From: Brachypterus glaber
Taxonomy: Eukaryota > Arthropoda > Insecta > Coleoptera > Kateretidae
Direction of reading: 5' to 3'
NCBI GenBank assembly: GCA_958510825.1
Contig: OY294050.1
Location: forward strand, 43,971,249-44,035,248
DNA: 64,000 nucleotides
Shown piece by piece: positions 53,828-64,000 of this stretch. How positions within the stretch are numbered: the first letter of the stretch is position 1; every line of letters begins with the position of its first letter. The notes under the pieces are model-generated. The model saw only the letters and a program-made list of their open reading frames with translations, made no database searches and was not told where the DNA came from. A program made the translations under genes and the position numbers.

Positions 53828-56438
53828 TGGAGCTTTCTTTTTCAAATCAACGCAGGTCACGAATTTTATCTCTCCGATTTGGCTCAAATTTTGCATACGG
53901 CCATAAAATAAGGTTAGATTAGCCACATTACCGGGATTTTTCTCAAAAATGTCTGGTTGTAGAGATATTAGGGTGGGCCATTTTTTGAAATTTTTTAAAA
54001 CCAGAAAACACGATTCACTTAAACTGAAATAATAATAACCCGATACCTATAAAAGATAGAAATTTCATTTAAACGGCGTTTGAAAGAGCATTAAATTATA
54101 ATAGAGAAAAAGTATATTTCAATCATTCTGGTTATACCAAGATGGCGGACAATACAACATAACCTACAAATTATAAAAAAACGCTATCCCCAAAATACCC
54201 CATCTTTGATTTTTTTTATTTTGTGGCTATTTACACGTATATAGTGGGAGTATATGCCTATAAAATATTGCGAACGGCCCGACCCATTTGTGGGATATAT
54301 GGTCAAAAATGTGTAAAATTTGGTCAAAATTTTGCAATTTTCTAAGTTTCTAAATTATATTTAGTGATTTTCCCAAAATACCCTGTCTCATATTTTTTTT
54401 TATTTTGTGGTTATTTACTTGTATATAGTGCGAATATATGCGCATAAAATATTGCAAACGGCCCTGCCCATTTGTAGGAGCTATGGTCAAAAATATTTAA
54501 AAATTGGCCAAAATTCCGCATGTTTCGAGGTTTCTAAATTATATTTAGTGATTATTCCTATCTTCGTTTTCATTTTATTATAAAATTTTTGTGGTTATTT
54601 ATTCTAATATAATGAGGGTATATGCCCATAAAATATTGCGAACCACCTTGCCCATTTGTCGGAGCTATAGTCAAAAATATTTATAAATTGGGCGAAATTT
54701 TGCATTTTTATGTGATTTATGTGATTTTCCTTTAGTGATTTGTTTTAATTATTCTATTTTTTTAGTTTACTTTTTTGTAATTTTAATTTTGGAATATGAT
54801 TCCTTAGGTCAAAATACATAAAAAATGTACTCCTGTTGTAATACTCTAGGATTAACCGTTTTCGAGAAAAATTCATTTGAAGGTGAAATTAGAGGACGAA
54901 AAATTAAATACTAAAATGTTGAAAACCAAAATTTTAATGATGCAAGGCGAATGTACATTAAAAACTAAGAAAAAAACCTCATATACAGGTACTTCCAAAA
55001 ATCAATCCTAAGGGAACGATGGTCTCCTAAAAATGCACCATTTTTAAAGTGCCGTGTGGTAGCCTTAATTTTAAGGCTTTTGGCGATACCTACATGTATA
55101 GAAACTTTTTTTTTTAGTTTTTAATATAGAATAACCCTGCAATATTAAAATTTTGGACTTTAACAATTTCGTATTTAATTATTCGTCCTCGAATTTCACC
55201 TTCAAATGAATTTTTCTCGAAAACGGTTAATCCTAGAGTATTACAACAGGAGTACCTTTTTTATGTACTTTAACCTAAGAAATTATATTCCAAAATTAAA
55301 ATTACAAAAAAGTTACAAACACAAAAGTTTGGGACAAAAAAAACGAATTTTTAGCCACTTTCAAAGGGGCTTAGGTCCCTTAGTAAGCATTTTTAGACAC
55401 ATAGGTATATTTATAGGAACTTTTTATCATTCTTTCTGATGTAGAATCACCCCTTAAAATTTCGGTCCCCATTTTTAATACACCGTTTATATGAAAATTT
55501 AATCGGTAAACTAAAAAAATAGAATAATTAAAACAAATCACTGAAGGAAAATCACATAAATCACAAAAAAATTCAAAATATTTAAATATTTTTTACTATA
55601 GCTTCGACAAATGGGCAGGGCCGTTCTGAATATTTTATGGGCGTATACCCTCATTATATTAGAATAAATAGCCATAAAAATTTTATCATAAAATGAAAAT
55701 GAAGATAGGAATAATCACTAAATATAATTTAGAAACCTCGAAAAATAAGGAATTTTGGCCAATTTTTAAATATTTTTGACCATAGCTCCTACAAATGGAC
55801 AGGGCCGTTTGCAATATTTTATGGGCATGTACTCGCACTATATACAAGTAAATAACCACTAAAAAAAAAAAATATTATACGGGGTATTTTGGGAAAATCA
55901 CTTAATATAATTTAGAAACTTCGAAAAGTGCAAAATTTTGACCAAATTTTACACATTTTTGACCATATATCCCACAAATGGGTCGGGCCGTTCGCAATAT
56001 TTTATAGGCATATACTCCCACTATATACGTGTAAATAGCCACAAAATAAAAAAAATCGAAGATGGGGTATTTTGGGGATAGCGTTTTTTTATAATTTGTA
56101 GGTTATGTTGTATTGTCCGCCATCTTGGTATAACCAGAATGATTGAAATATACTTTTTCTCTATTATAATTTAATGCTCTTTCAAACGCCGTTTAAATGA
56201 AATTTCTATCTTTTATAGGTATCGGGTTATTATTATTTCAGTTTAAGTGAATCGTGTTTTCTGGTTTTAAAAAATTTCAAAAAATGGCCCACCCTAATAT
56301 CTCTACAACCAGACATTTTTGAGAAAAATCCCGGTAATGTGGCTAATCTAACCTTATTTTATGGACGTATGCAAAATTTGAGCCAAATCGGAGAGATGAA
56401 ATTTGTGACCTGCGTTGATTTAAAAAAGAAAGCTCCAA
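53828..56438. mobile_element. 2.6-kb palindrome with ~184-bp internal sub-repeats and an inserted element
   Basis: Outer ends GGAGCTTTCTTTTTCAAATC / GATTTAAAAAAGAAAGCTCC. Arms of ~930 bp pair almost throughout (AGGTCACGAATTTTATCTCT, ATACCAAGATGGCGGACAAT). Inside each arm a unit containing ATAAAATATTGCGAACGGCC and CCCATTTGT.GGAG.TATGGTC repeats with a ~184-bp period (left arm 54271, 54454, 54639). The centre (about 54770-55505) is filled by a CAGGGTG-group fragment. Short frames such as 56339-56533 lie in the arms and are not genes. Confidence 0.8.
54770..55505. mobile_element. CAGGGTG-group element fragment at the centre of the palindrome
   Basis: Contains GGTCAAAATACATAAAAAAT, CTAGGATTAACCGTTTTCGA, GGACGAAAAATTAAATACTA and AAAAATCAATCCTAAGGG.. 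as in 52092-53259. The right end reads AATACACCGTTTA. The left terminus is missing. Confidence 0.65.
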
Positions 56439-56791
56439 GTATGGTTTACAAATGGAAGCACGATTCAAAAACCCCTTTTAATATTAGAAATGGTCGACCT
56501 GTGGAGAAACACTATGCCGATATAAAATCATAATAATATTTCTTCATTATATTAAATCTTATTCCAGGAAAGTTGGTAATGTCTTTTCTCGCGCCCTATC
56601 TTATTGCACTGCTCTGGCATACACATTACCATTAATGTACAGTTTAAGTGCCAGCACACTGCGCTGTGCACAGTAAGGAACTTATACATGGTGATTCACC
56701 TAAGAAAAATCACTCTTTTTTTCAGATTCTTTATTAGCCACATTATGACTTACATTTTTGGCAAGTCAAATACATGAAAAATAAATAAATA
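56439..56791. other. intergenic, no gene recognised
   Basis: Slightly less AT-rich near 56580-56700. No coding or repeat signal beyond short words. Confidence 0.35.
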
Positions 56792-57813
56792 CACAGAAAA
56801 AAAGGTTATCTTGGCAGATAATAAATTATCTTGGATTTATATTATCTTAAATCGAGGTAATAATCTTCTTTTAAGATCATGTATCCTCGGTTTAAAATTA
56901 TCTATGACTTTGGTTTCCTTTAATTATTCTCTTGGTAAAAAAATCCTTGTGTCAAGGATTTTTTCCTTAAATGCATGACATTTAAAATAGTAACAGACAA
57001 TCAAGAGTTATTATCTTGACTCAAAGCCCCTGTTGTCTTACGGTAAAGAGTTTTCCGGCCTCACCCCACGTAGACAATTTGCGCAGTAGTTCAATATATG
57101 CGCGGTAGAGAAATTAGGTTTGTTTTTTTTTTTGCCGTCAGGTGTATCATTGTTTTTATCTGCTTTAAAATTGACGAATTTGAATCTGTTACCCTCAAAC
57201 GATGGGGATTTTCAAATTTACTTCACGGGTAAGTAGCTTTAAATAATTTAATCCTAAAAGCGCCATTTTGCAATGGCGTTGCAACAAGTTTTTCTTCAAA
57301 AACAAGTGCTTTTTCCTACGACCACCTATGAAACCAAATTTCACACGATTAACAAAGTAAGAAAGTATCATATTTCATAGGCGTGCGAAATAATATTATA
57401 CATATGTGGGAAATTTTTTCAAAATATTTACCATTCTATTAACCCTGGAACCTGACTGTGGGGTCAATATGATGTTGAATCAAGAGAATCATAATCTTAA
57501 ATCAAGATTATAATTCTCTTCATTCAAGATTATATTATCTTAAACCAAGACTTGTGTAAGATAATATGATCTTGGATAAAGATAATATGATCTTAAGTCA
57601 AGATAATTACATACTTGGTTTAAGATAATATGATTTTAAATAAATGGTTTAAGTGTCTTTGATTTAAGGAAATGTCCTTAAATCTAGGACCTCAAATGCC
57701 AAGATCACGGCGGACTTGATCCAAGACAGTCATGGCGTTGAACATATCGAAAGCCATGGCGGCCTTGGTTCAAGATCGTTTTGCTTTGATTCAAGATATC
57801 CTTTTTTTCTGTG
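56792..57813. mobile_element. AAGATAATAT-rich element with CACAGAAAAAAAGG ends
   Basis: TA-flanked. Ends CACAGAAAAAAAGGTTATCT / GATATCCTTTTTTTCTGTG. The body is full of ATCTTGA/TCAAGAT words (TTCAAGATTATATTATCTTA). The segment 57057-57813 recurs inverted at 58579-59265. Non-coding. Confidence 0.7.
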
Positions 57814-57815
57814 TA

Positions 57816-58560
57816 GAAATACATATACAAATATAGTATCACAGTTTAAAACATATATCTAATACATTACAAATATTACAATTACAAAATACTTTGAACA
57901 AGGAAGAAACGGTGATATTCCTCAACCAAATAAAAGCAATGAAGCAGCAGGAATTTTTTTATATGTGCCTTAAATTTTTTATATTCATGGTTTTTGAAAT
58001 AAATAGGCAAAACATTGTAAAGCTTCATATTTAATGAGTTTTTTAATACCCTGGAAAGTCTGTATTTAGGAACTCTGATGTCTGATTTATTCCTGGTATT
58101 GTAGTTATGTATATCACTTCCGCAAATAAAACTATCTTTATTTTTATGTATTTCTAACAGTGTAAAATATATATAGATTGTCGGTAGTGGCATAATATCC
58201 AGTTTTATAAAATATCGTTGACAAGGTTCCCTATATCCTATACTGCATATCAGTCGAATTGCTCTTTTTTGCATGCGAAATGCCATAATAGCTTGACTTG
58301 AATTACCCCAAAGAATGGTCGCATAGTTTAGGTGTGAATGAAAAAGAAAAAAATAACTCATTTTCGAAATATTGAAGGAAACACCCAATAGCTTAACACT
58401 TACACCATTATTTGGGATATTTTTGGTCGACAAAGTGAGCCTTTGTGTTTTATCCACGTAATTTTTAAATTATTGACAGAAAACCATGATTCAGTTTTTT
58501 TTTCTGTTTTGATACGCGTGACTAACATCCTTTTCTTACATTTTCCTACTCCCTAACATC
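57816..58560 (-). mobile_element. LINE fragment between two inverted cassettes
   Basis: Minus-strand LINE C-terminus with AT-rich 3' untranslated sequence reaching 57816. The 5' side near 58460-58560 is T-rich. It separates the element at 56792-57813 from the inverted copy at 58579-59265. Confidence 0.7.
57882..58457 (-). pseudogene. LINE polymerase C-terminus with internal deletion
   Basis: 191 codons. SVKLLGVSFN (the thumb LLGV motif) jumps directly to FHSHLNYATILWGNSSQAI, omitting the usual ~50 residues between them. It then continues with MQKRAIRLICSIGYREPC, DIHNYNTRNKSDIRVPK, YNVLPIYFK and FKAHIKKFLL. A frame this clean with an in-frame deletion suggests a fairly recent copy. RT core and endonuclease are absent. 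Confidence 0.8.
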
Positions 58561-58578
58561 TCTACACCATAACATCCA

Positions 58579-59265
58579 CAAAAAAAAGGATATCTTGAAT
58601 CAAAGCAAAACTATCTTGAACCAAGGCCGCCATGGCTTTCGATATGTTCAACGCCATGACTGTCTTGGATCAAGTCCGCCGTGATCTTGGCTTTTGAGGT
58701 CCTAGATTTAAGGACATTTCCTTAAATCAAAGCCACTTAAACCATTTATTTAAGATCATATTATCTTAAACCAAGTATGTAATTATCTTGATTAAGGACC
58801 ATATTATCTTTATCCAATATCATATTATCTTACACCAAGTCTTGGTTCAAGATAATATAATCTTGAATGAAGAGAATTATAATCTTGATTTAATATTATG
58901 ATTCTCTTGATTCAAGATCATTAGTTCCAGGGTTAATAGAATGGTAAGTATTTTCGAAAAAATTCCTGCACATGTAGCACGCCTATGATATATGATACCT
59001 TCTTACTCTGTTAATCGTGTGAAATTTGGTTTCATAGGTGGTCGTAGGAAAAAGCACTTGTTTTTGAAGAAAAACTTGTTGCAACGCCATGGCAAAATAA
59101 ATAATAAATTAGCCGAGAATTTTTTAAGTAATTTTGAAAATCCCCATCCTTTGAGGGTAACAGATACAAATACGTCCATTTTAAAGACCACTGACGGCAA
59201 AAAAAAACAAACCTAATTCTCTCCCGCACATATCTTGAACTACTGCGCAAATTGTCTGCCAGCCT
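58579..59265. repeat. inverted partial copy of the 56792-57813 element
   Basis: Reads as the reverse complement of 57057-57813, from CACAAAAAAAAGGATATCTT through CGCCATGGCTTTCGATATGT and GGTCGTAGGAAAAAGCACTT to CTACTGCGCAAATTGTCTGC. The outer ~265 bp of the parent element are missing. Short frames at 59003-59250 belong to this repeat. Confidence 0.75.
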
Positions 59266-59547
59266 AAATTTTGGTATGCGAGTTACTGATATAATTTTTG
59301 TAATTGCTATTTTTAACCTAGGTGGCGCTGGAGAGATTTTTTGTATGTGTCACGTAAATAAATGTTTTTTAAATAACTTTAAGTAAAAAAAAACTGTACA
59401 AATTTTATTGGAGCTATTTTTTGTATGCTTATGATTCTTGACGAATTTGGGATGGTCGTGTACGATGGAGTGAGATTCGATCGGGCTGAAATTTTGTGTT
59501 TTTTGTCTAACATTATGTAAAACTGTCTAATTATCATATAAAAAATA
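59266..59547. other. intergenic spacer
   Basis: No recognised feature. Confidence 0.4.
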
Positions 59548-60021
59548 CACTGCCGCTTATTAAATTCCGGACACCTAAAAAATTGACATTTTTAAATTTA
59601 AATATTTCGAAAACTAATTAATGGATTTGACTGATTCTTTTTTTGTTTTGAAGCTTAAACATTCTCTGCTTTTGTTTGTTTTAAGAATGACTAAATTTAT
59701 TTTTTTCGTATTAACAGCAAGAAATAATGTAAACTATGTTTTTTACCCCATCTTCTAGGACTTGCATGGTACGTCACTGCAACTGTTTATCAAATTATTA
59801 AAGTCTTTCTTATTGCCGCAGTTTTAATGAATAGTTGTACATTATTTGTTGCTGTTAATACGAAAAACAAAAATTTAATCATTCTTAAAACAAACAAAAG
59901 TAGAGAATGTTTAAGCTTCAAAACAAAACAAAAATCAATCAAATCTATTAATTAGTTTTCGAAATATTTAAATTTAAAAATTGTCAATTTTTAGGTGTCC
60001 GGAATTTAATGCGCGGCAGTG
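59548..60021. mobile_element. full-length CACTGCCGC-family palindromic MITE, 474 bp
   Basis: TA-flanked (59546-59547, 60022-60023). Ends CACTGCCGCTTATTAAATTC / GAATTTAATGCGCGGCAGTG. The arms share CCGGACACCTAAAAAATTGA, TTTCGAAAACTAATTAATGG and ACATTCTCTGCTTTTGTTTG. The centre contains ATTAAAGTCTTTCTTATTGC. Reference for copies at 17291 and 60700. Non-coding. Confidence 0.85.
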
Positions 60022-60699
60022 TATATTGGAGGTATAAGTGACAGTTAAAAATTTGTTTCTTAAAAATAAAAGCTATCAGAGTACTTTAGTTTGAGAAAAT
60101 CAGAGCTTGGATCTATAATGACTGGCAAACTTTTTGTTTCGATAGTTTTAATAATAACGCCAAAAAACAAGTGATTTTTTTAGGTGAGTCACCTTGTATG
60201 TCCTGTATGGATGCTGTTTTTTATTGCGGTAGCTTTTTTATAAGAATCAATAAATCTCCTATGTCTTTCTGTTTTTAATAGAAGTAGACTAAAGAACCCC
60301 ACACGCATTTTAAGCGATTTTATGCATCTACATATTTTTCTTAAATTTCGGTAAATAACACAGGCCTACATTTGACATTTTTCTAAAAGCTCTTTGCACT
60401 TCGTTAAGTTAAATAAACACGTGGTGACAATCCCAAAACTGCCTTCAGTTTCCTTCCTTTACGTTTTCAGACTACCGCACTATGGCCAAGTGGGCTTATC
60501 CCATGGGTCGTGCACGACCAAAAATTGCTTTTTAGTCAATTTTCTGTAAATAGTGGAATCTAGGTGTTTTTAAGATTGCTAAAACCAAATGCATTATTGA
60601 AATTAACAACAATGAAACCTTTATACATATTTAGTTTCGGCATTTTTAATTTAGGAAAATTGAGAATTGAATTACTTTCTTACAAAATGACTTTTTATA
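60022..60699. other. intergenic with short element fragments
   Basis: Near 60360 AATAACACAGGCCTACATTTGAC resembles the CACAGGTC terminus of the foldback element at 581. No gene recognised. Confidence 0.35.
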
Positions 60700-61075
60700 C
60701 ACTGCCGCACATTAAATTCCGGAAACCTAAAAAATTGACATTTTTTAAATTCAAATATTTCGAAAACTAATTAATGGATTTGACTGATTCTTTTTTTTCA
60801 GGAAAATCCTGATATCTCCTAAACCAGAAGTAAAAAAGTAACAAAATAAAAAAGAAAATATTCATTAAAACTGCGGCAATAAGAAAGACTTTAATAATTT
60901 GATAAACAGTTGCAGTGGCGTACCATGCAAGTCCTAGAAGATAAGGTAAGAAACATAGTTGTACATTATTTGTTGCTGTTAATACGAAAAAAAAATCAAT
61001 CATTGTTAAAACAAACAAAAGTAGAGAATGTTTAAGCTTTAAAACTAAAAAAGAATTAGCTTTAAAACTAAAAAG
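60700..61075. mobile_element. CACTGCCGC-family MITE, right end truncated
   Basis: Starts CACTGCCGCACATTAAATTC after TA and matches 59548-60021, with a replaced segment around 60798-60860 (CAGGAAAATCCTGATATCTC). It ends without the second terminal repeat in a short duplicated TTTAAAACTAAAAA block. Confidence 0.7.
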
Positions 61076-61615
61076 AATTAATATATACAGTGTATATACC
61101 AAATTTTAGCAAAATCGGACATATACAAAAAATGGACCACCCTAATATTGCGTTTTTGGTGATTTTTTTAGCAGTACCTAAAATGGCCATATGCAAAAAT
61201 TCAGATTTCTGTCACTTTTTTAATTCTCGTCACTGTCTCGAGTTAAACTTCTGGAAATAATTACGACAGTCGCGATGTCCCTGGAGTAATTATTTCCTTT
61301 GACAGCAAATTTGAATGAAAACTGTGAAATTTTCCCGATAATTCGAAGAATCATGTGTAATTCGGAAGATTATTTTTTAACGAATTATAATATGTCAAAC
61401 CTACTTTTATATTTTTTTTCATCGAAAAATGATATAAATTGTTTTATTACTCATCTTAATATTTTTACAGGAATATTCTTTGATTTGGTTAATTTAATTC
61501 CATTTTCAATTGCTAAACTAAAACCTTTTTTGTCAATCATTAAATTCCAAATTATGGTTTTGTCAATAGTTTAGTCACTGGACGTTTTTGCCTATTTGGA
61601 ACCCGTTGCCTGCGT
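61076..61615. other. AT-rich, element-end fragment and small hairpin
   Basis: 61085-61145 (ACAAAAAATGGACCACCCTAATAT) looks like an end fragment of a TA-targeting element. 61245-61300 holds an inverted GGAAATAATTACG / GGAGTAATTATTTCC pair. No gene recognised. Confidence 0.35.
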
Positions 61616-62150
61616 TTGTTATTAATTACAACTTGTTACAGTAAAAAATAACGTTGGTCTGTTATGTTTTACTGTAATAACCACGGTTCGGATCGCAGTA
61701 GCCATTACCGGGGCCATGCAAAAATTAGAATTTAAAAAAACTCTTTTTTCAAGTAAAGAGACACTTTAAACTATTGTTCACCAAGCGGAATGTCATGTCG
61801 ACGCTATTAATACTCAGTGAGTCACTTAGTTATGGTCTATGAGTCATGGAGAAGGACATCGTTTTTTGAAAATTGTTTCTCTTTTCATAAAACGAATAGT
61901 TAATACAAAAATATTGTGTTTTTTTATTAATTATTCTTTTTTCGAAAAGGGAAACAATTTTCAAAAAAAAAAATTTAGACCAAGTGACTCAATGAGTATT
62001 AACAGCTTCGACATGACATTCCGCTTGATGAACAATAGTTTAAAGTATTTACTTGAAAAAAAAAATTTTTCTAAAACTCTAATTTTTGCATGCCCCCTGG
62101 TAATGCCTACTTCGATCCGACCCGTGGTAATAACTTGTAATTAATAACCA
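61616..62150. mobile_element. palindromic element (TTATTAATTACAA ends)
   Basis: The arms pair through TTATTAATTACAA, GGATCG.AGTAG.CATTACC, GCATGCAAAAATTAGA-like sequence, CGGAATGTCATGTCGA and GAGTCACTTAGT / GACTCAATGAGTATTAA. The left arm contains an extra 40-bp mini-palindrome (ACAGTAAAAAATAACG.. / ..GTTTTACTGT). The frame at 61839-62144 spans the loop and right arm and is not supported as a gene. Confidence 0.65.
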
Positions 62151-62984
62151 GTTTTCGGCGTAAACTCAGTTATGACTCAACAACGTCGAAAATAAACAGA
62201 AACATAGGCTTACGGAATAATTTTGCCGAATTATGAGGGAAATTTTTATAAATCGAAACATTTGACGACTAATTTGTTACCCACAACAATATTAACTATA
62301 CATACGTATATATATCGGTGTTTTTCAAAGAAAAAAACGACATTCGATTTTTAACTTTTAAGAATAAGAAAGTTTTTAATTTTTATTTGTCAAAAACTTT
62401 TTTTCCCACCTTACTCGTTGTTTCGGCCCACCACGGTGCACCGTGCTAGGCTTTAAAATTTCTATTAATAGTTGTCTCAAAGAATGTCTAGTCAAAAGAC
62501 AATATAAGATCTAATAATAGAAGCTATTGACTAACCCTCAACTTTTAGTTAAAAAGTGTTAAATCAATAATGTTTTCATTAAGATTTTATAAAATGTGTT
62601 ACACATTATGTTTTAATAATAACTTTTATAGTTCGAGATTTAAAACCGTAAAAGAAATACCGGGTGTCCCATTAAACACAGATCAATCGTTTTCTTAGCG
62701 TTTTTTATTAAAGCTATCGAAATAAAATTTATATCAGCCATATACTCCCAAAAAGCTACAAAAGTTTTCTACTACCTTTTACTTCTGAGATATAACTTTT
62801 TTAAATGTCGCTTTAAATAGTAGTAAAAAAAAAGAATTAGAATATTAAACCATTCATTGATTTATTTACATTGGCTTAGGAATATTACTAATTGTTTAGG
62901 TTTCGATCAAATAATAAATATAAAAATCTAAAATAAATATAAATTTATTATTTTCCTTTAAAATAAAGGAAATTTTAGCCCAGT
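62151..62984. other. AT-rich; palindromic-family end fragment at 62663-62800
   Basis: CCGGGTGTCCCATTAAACAC then CTATCGAAATAAAATTTATA and CAAAAGTTTTCTACTAC match 18409-18510. The rest is unassigned. Confidence 0.4.
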
Positions 62985-63290
62985 GAATCTGGCAACGCCG
63001 CAATGCGTGAAATTGCGGCTCCTCCGGGTTGTTCGAAGTCACCTGGAAACATTAGTAATTAGATCAGTATGCAGCACGTACATCGATATTGTCAATTAAT
63101 ATCGCCGCCGGCCATTGCTGTTTCGGTCACTCGCTATGCAAAAAGGAGATTATAGATACCATCTATGATATACAGTTCCACTTCAATACAACATTTTTCG
63201 CGTTACTGAATATAGAGACAGGGCCTATCCATCACCACTTCTGAGCTCAGACATCACCACAAAATCTAACATCAAGGTAAGTCCAATCTC
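62985..63290 (+). other. GC-richer single-copy stretch with splice donor; possible first exon of a host gene
   Basis: Composition rises relative to the surroundings (GCGGCTCCTCCGGGTTG, TCGCCGCCGGCCATTG). The segment ends in ACATCAAGGTAAGTCC (near 63270-63283), a consensus splice donor. No long frame is present, so it would be mainly 5' untranslated. No other copy was seen in the window. This is a suggestion only. Confidence 0.3.
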
Positions 63291-63364
63291 TATGTTTCAC
63301 GCATTTTCTTATCTCATATTGTCGTTTTGAGACCCCAGGGTCCAACACTAATATTAAAATGAAG

Positions 63365-63700
63365 CTAAAGTACTAGTGCGCTAAAAACGTGTTATGAAAT
63401 AAGTGATTTATACTATTTTTTCTATTTTGCTCTAAAATTTAAAAAAACTTACATTTAAAATTATTTAGAGATTTTTGTTTTGTGTTGGCATTACAATTTT
63501 CGCAATGTTTTAAATTCATAGAACAAACGATATTTTGATTCCGTTTATAGTCAGCTCTTCTCTTTTTCACTGCAAGTAACCAAGTCACAATTGTAACACG
63601 GTAAAAATTAACTTAAAACTCAACTTAAATGCGGTGTTGACATTTGTACGGAAAACGCCAAGCGATTATCATTTGTCTTGTATTGCCAACCCAAAAGAAA
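63365..63700. repeat. AAAGTACTAG family, copy 3
   Basis: TAAAGTACTAGTGCGCTAAA, AAACGTGTTATGAAATAAGT, TATTTTGCTCTAAAATTTAA and CACGGTAAAAATTAA correspond to 36221-36690. The first ~60 bases of the arm are rearranged. Confidence 0.6.
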
Positions 63701-64000
63701 CCAGCTGAACAGTTGCTAGTACCTTGTCAAAACATCGGCACTACTCACTAATTTAAAACGTTATGAAATAGGCAGTTGTGTGAATAGGCAACCATTAATA
63801 CACCTGCGTGTGGCATAATTTATTAAAGTTTGAAAGTCTGTATCTCCAAAACGTTATATTCTAGCAAAAACTGTATAACATTTTTTTTAGGGCTTAAATT
63901 TTTTGTCAAATTATATCTCGAAAGAAAATCTAGTAAAATATTTTTGTTTTAGCACACTTATAGGGGTATAGATTAACCGTTTTCGATAACTAAAGCCAAA
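63701..64000. repeat. repeat related to 50555-51080, running off the right edge
   Basis: ACCTTGTCAAAACATCGGCACTA and CGTTATATTCTAGCAAAAAC then ACATTTTTTTTAGGGCTTAAA match the earlier region in the same order, so both are parts of one longer interspersed repeat. Confidence 0.5.

Noticed and set aside
56339..56533. 64-codon frame with a protein-like look
   Set aside because: It lies in the arm and edge of a non-coding palindrome. The mirror arm has no corresponding frame and no motif is recognisable.
61839..62144. 101-codon frame
   Set aside because: Spans the loop and right arm of a palindromic element. Composition follows A/T runs.

Overview
The window looks like repeat-dense nuclear DNA of an insect. 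A beetle is plausible, but that rests only on impression. It is strongly AT-rich, has no bacterial operons, has spliced-looking coding fragments, and contains DIRS, Jockey/CR1-group LINE, tRNA-derived SINE, Harbinger, Tc1/mariner and P/hAT-type sequences. Almost every recognisable feature is a transposable element or a relic of one. No complete host gene was found. The only host-gene candidates are a possible first coding exon running off the left edge (1-78, minus), two copies of an unidentified exon-like sequence (about 10.7 and 15.2 kb) and a GC-richer segment with a splice donor near 63.0-63.3 kb.

The most informative object is an apparently intact DIRS-type tyrosine-recombinase retrotransposon at 4074-9143 (minus strand). 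It has inverted terminal repeats (4074-4260 and 9001-9143) and an internal complementary region (4317-4443) that is complementary to the two element ends joined together. It carries three open frames: an RS-rich Gag, an RT/RNase H/methyltransferase-like polyprotein and a tyrosine recombinase. The RT frame is -1 to Gag. The overlap contains a tandem slippery sequence (TTTTTTAAAC, minus strand 7613 to 7604), a 7-nt spacer and an H-type pseudoknot with two 7-bp stems. This is a very strong candidate for programmed -1 ribosomal frameshifting. The recombinase frame is again -1 to RT and lacks an ATG at its start.

Layout. 0.6-3.5 kb: foldback element of about 121-bp tandem units. 4.1-9.1 kb: DIRS. 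9.6-10.6 kb: nested inverted repeats and a small DNA transposon. 10.7-15.5 kb: two exon-like copies, a P-like element with a THAP-like first exon, and LINE fragments. 15.7-20.3 kb: a deleted mariner-type element and several small palindromic elements. 20.4-31.5 kb: SINEs, TA-flanked palindromic elements of the CAGGGTG group, a 1.15-kb palindrome, and a decayed tyrosine-recombinase (Crypton-like) gene near 28.7-29.2 kb. 32.3-41.1 kb: more palindromic elements, a deleted Harbinger element, and SINEs. 41.4-48 kb: more of the same plus minisatellites. 48.4-50.3 kb: LINE with RT. 50.5-56.4 kb: two very large palindromes. 56.8-59.3 kb: inverted cassettes flanking a LINE fragment. 59.5-64 kb: further small elements.

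The elements are heavily nested. Several insertions can be verified against an 'empty' paralogous copy elsewhere in the same window (P-like element at 11.0 kb, palindromic element at 15.3 kb, CAGGGTG element at 46.7 kb). Boundaries of degenerate repeats are approximate. All alignments were made by eye.
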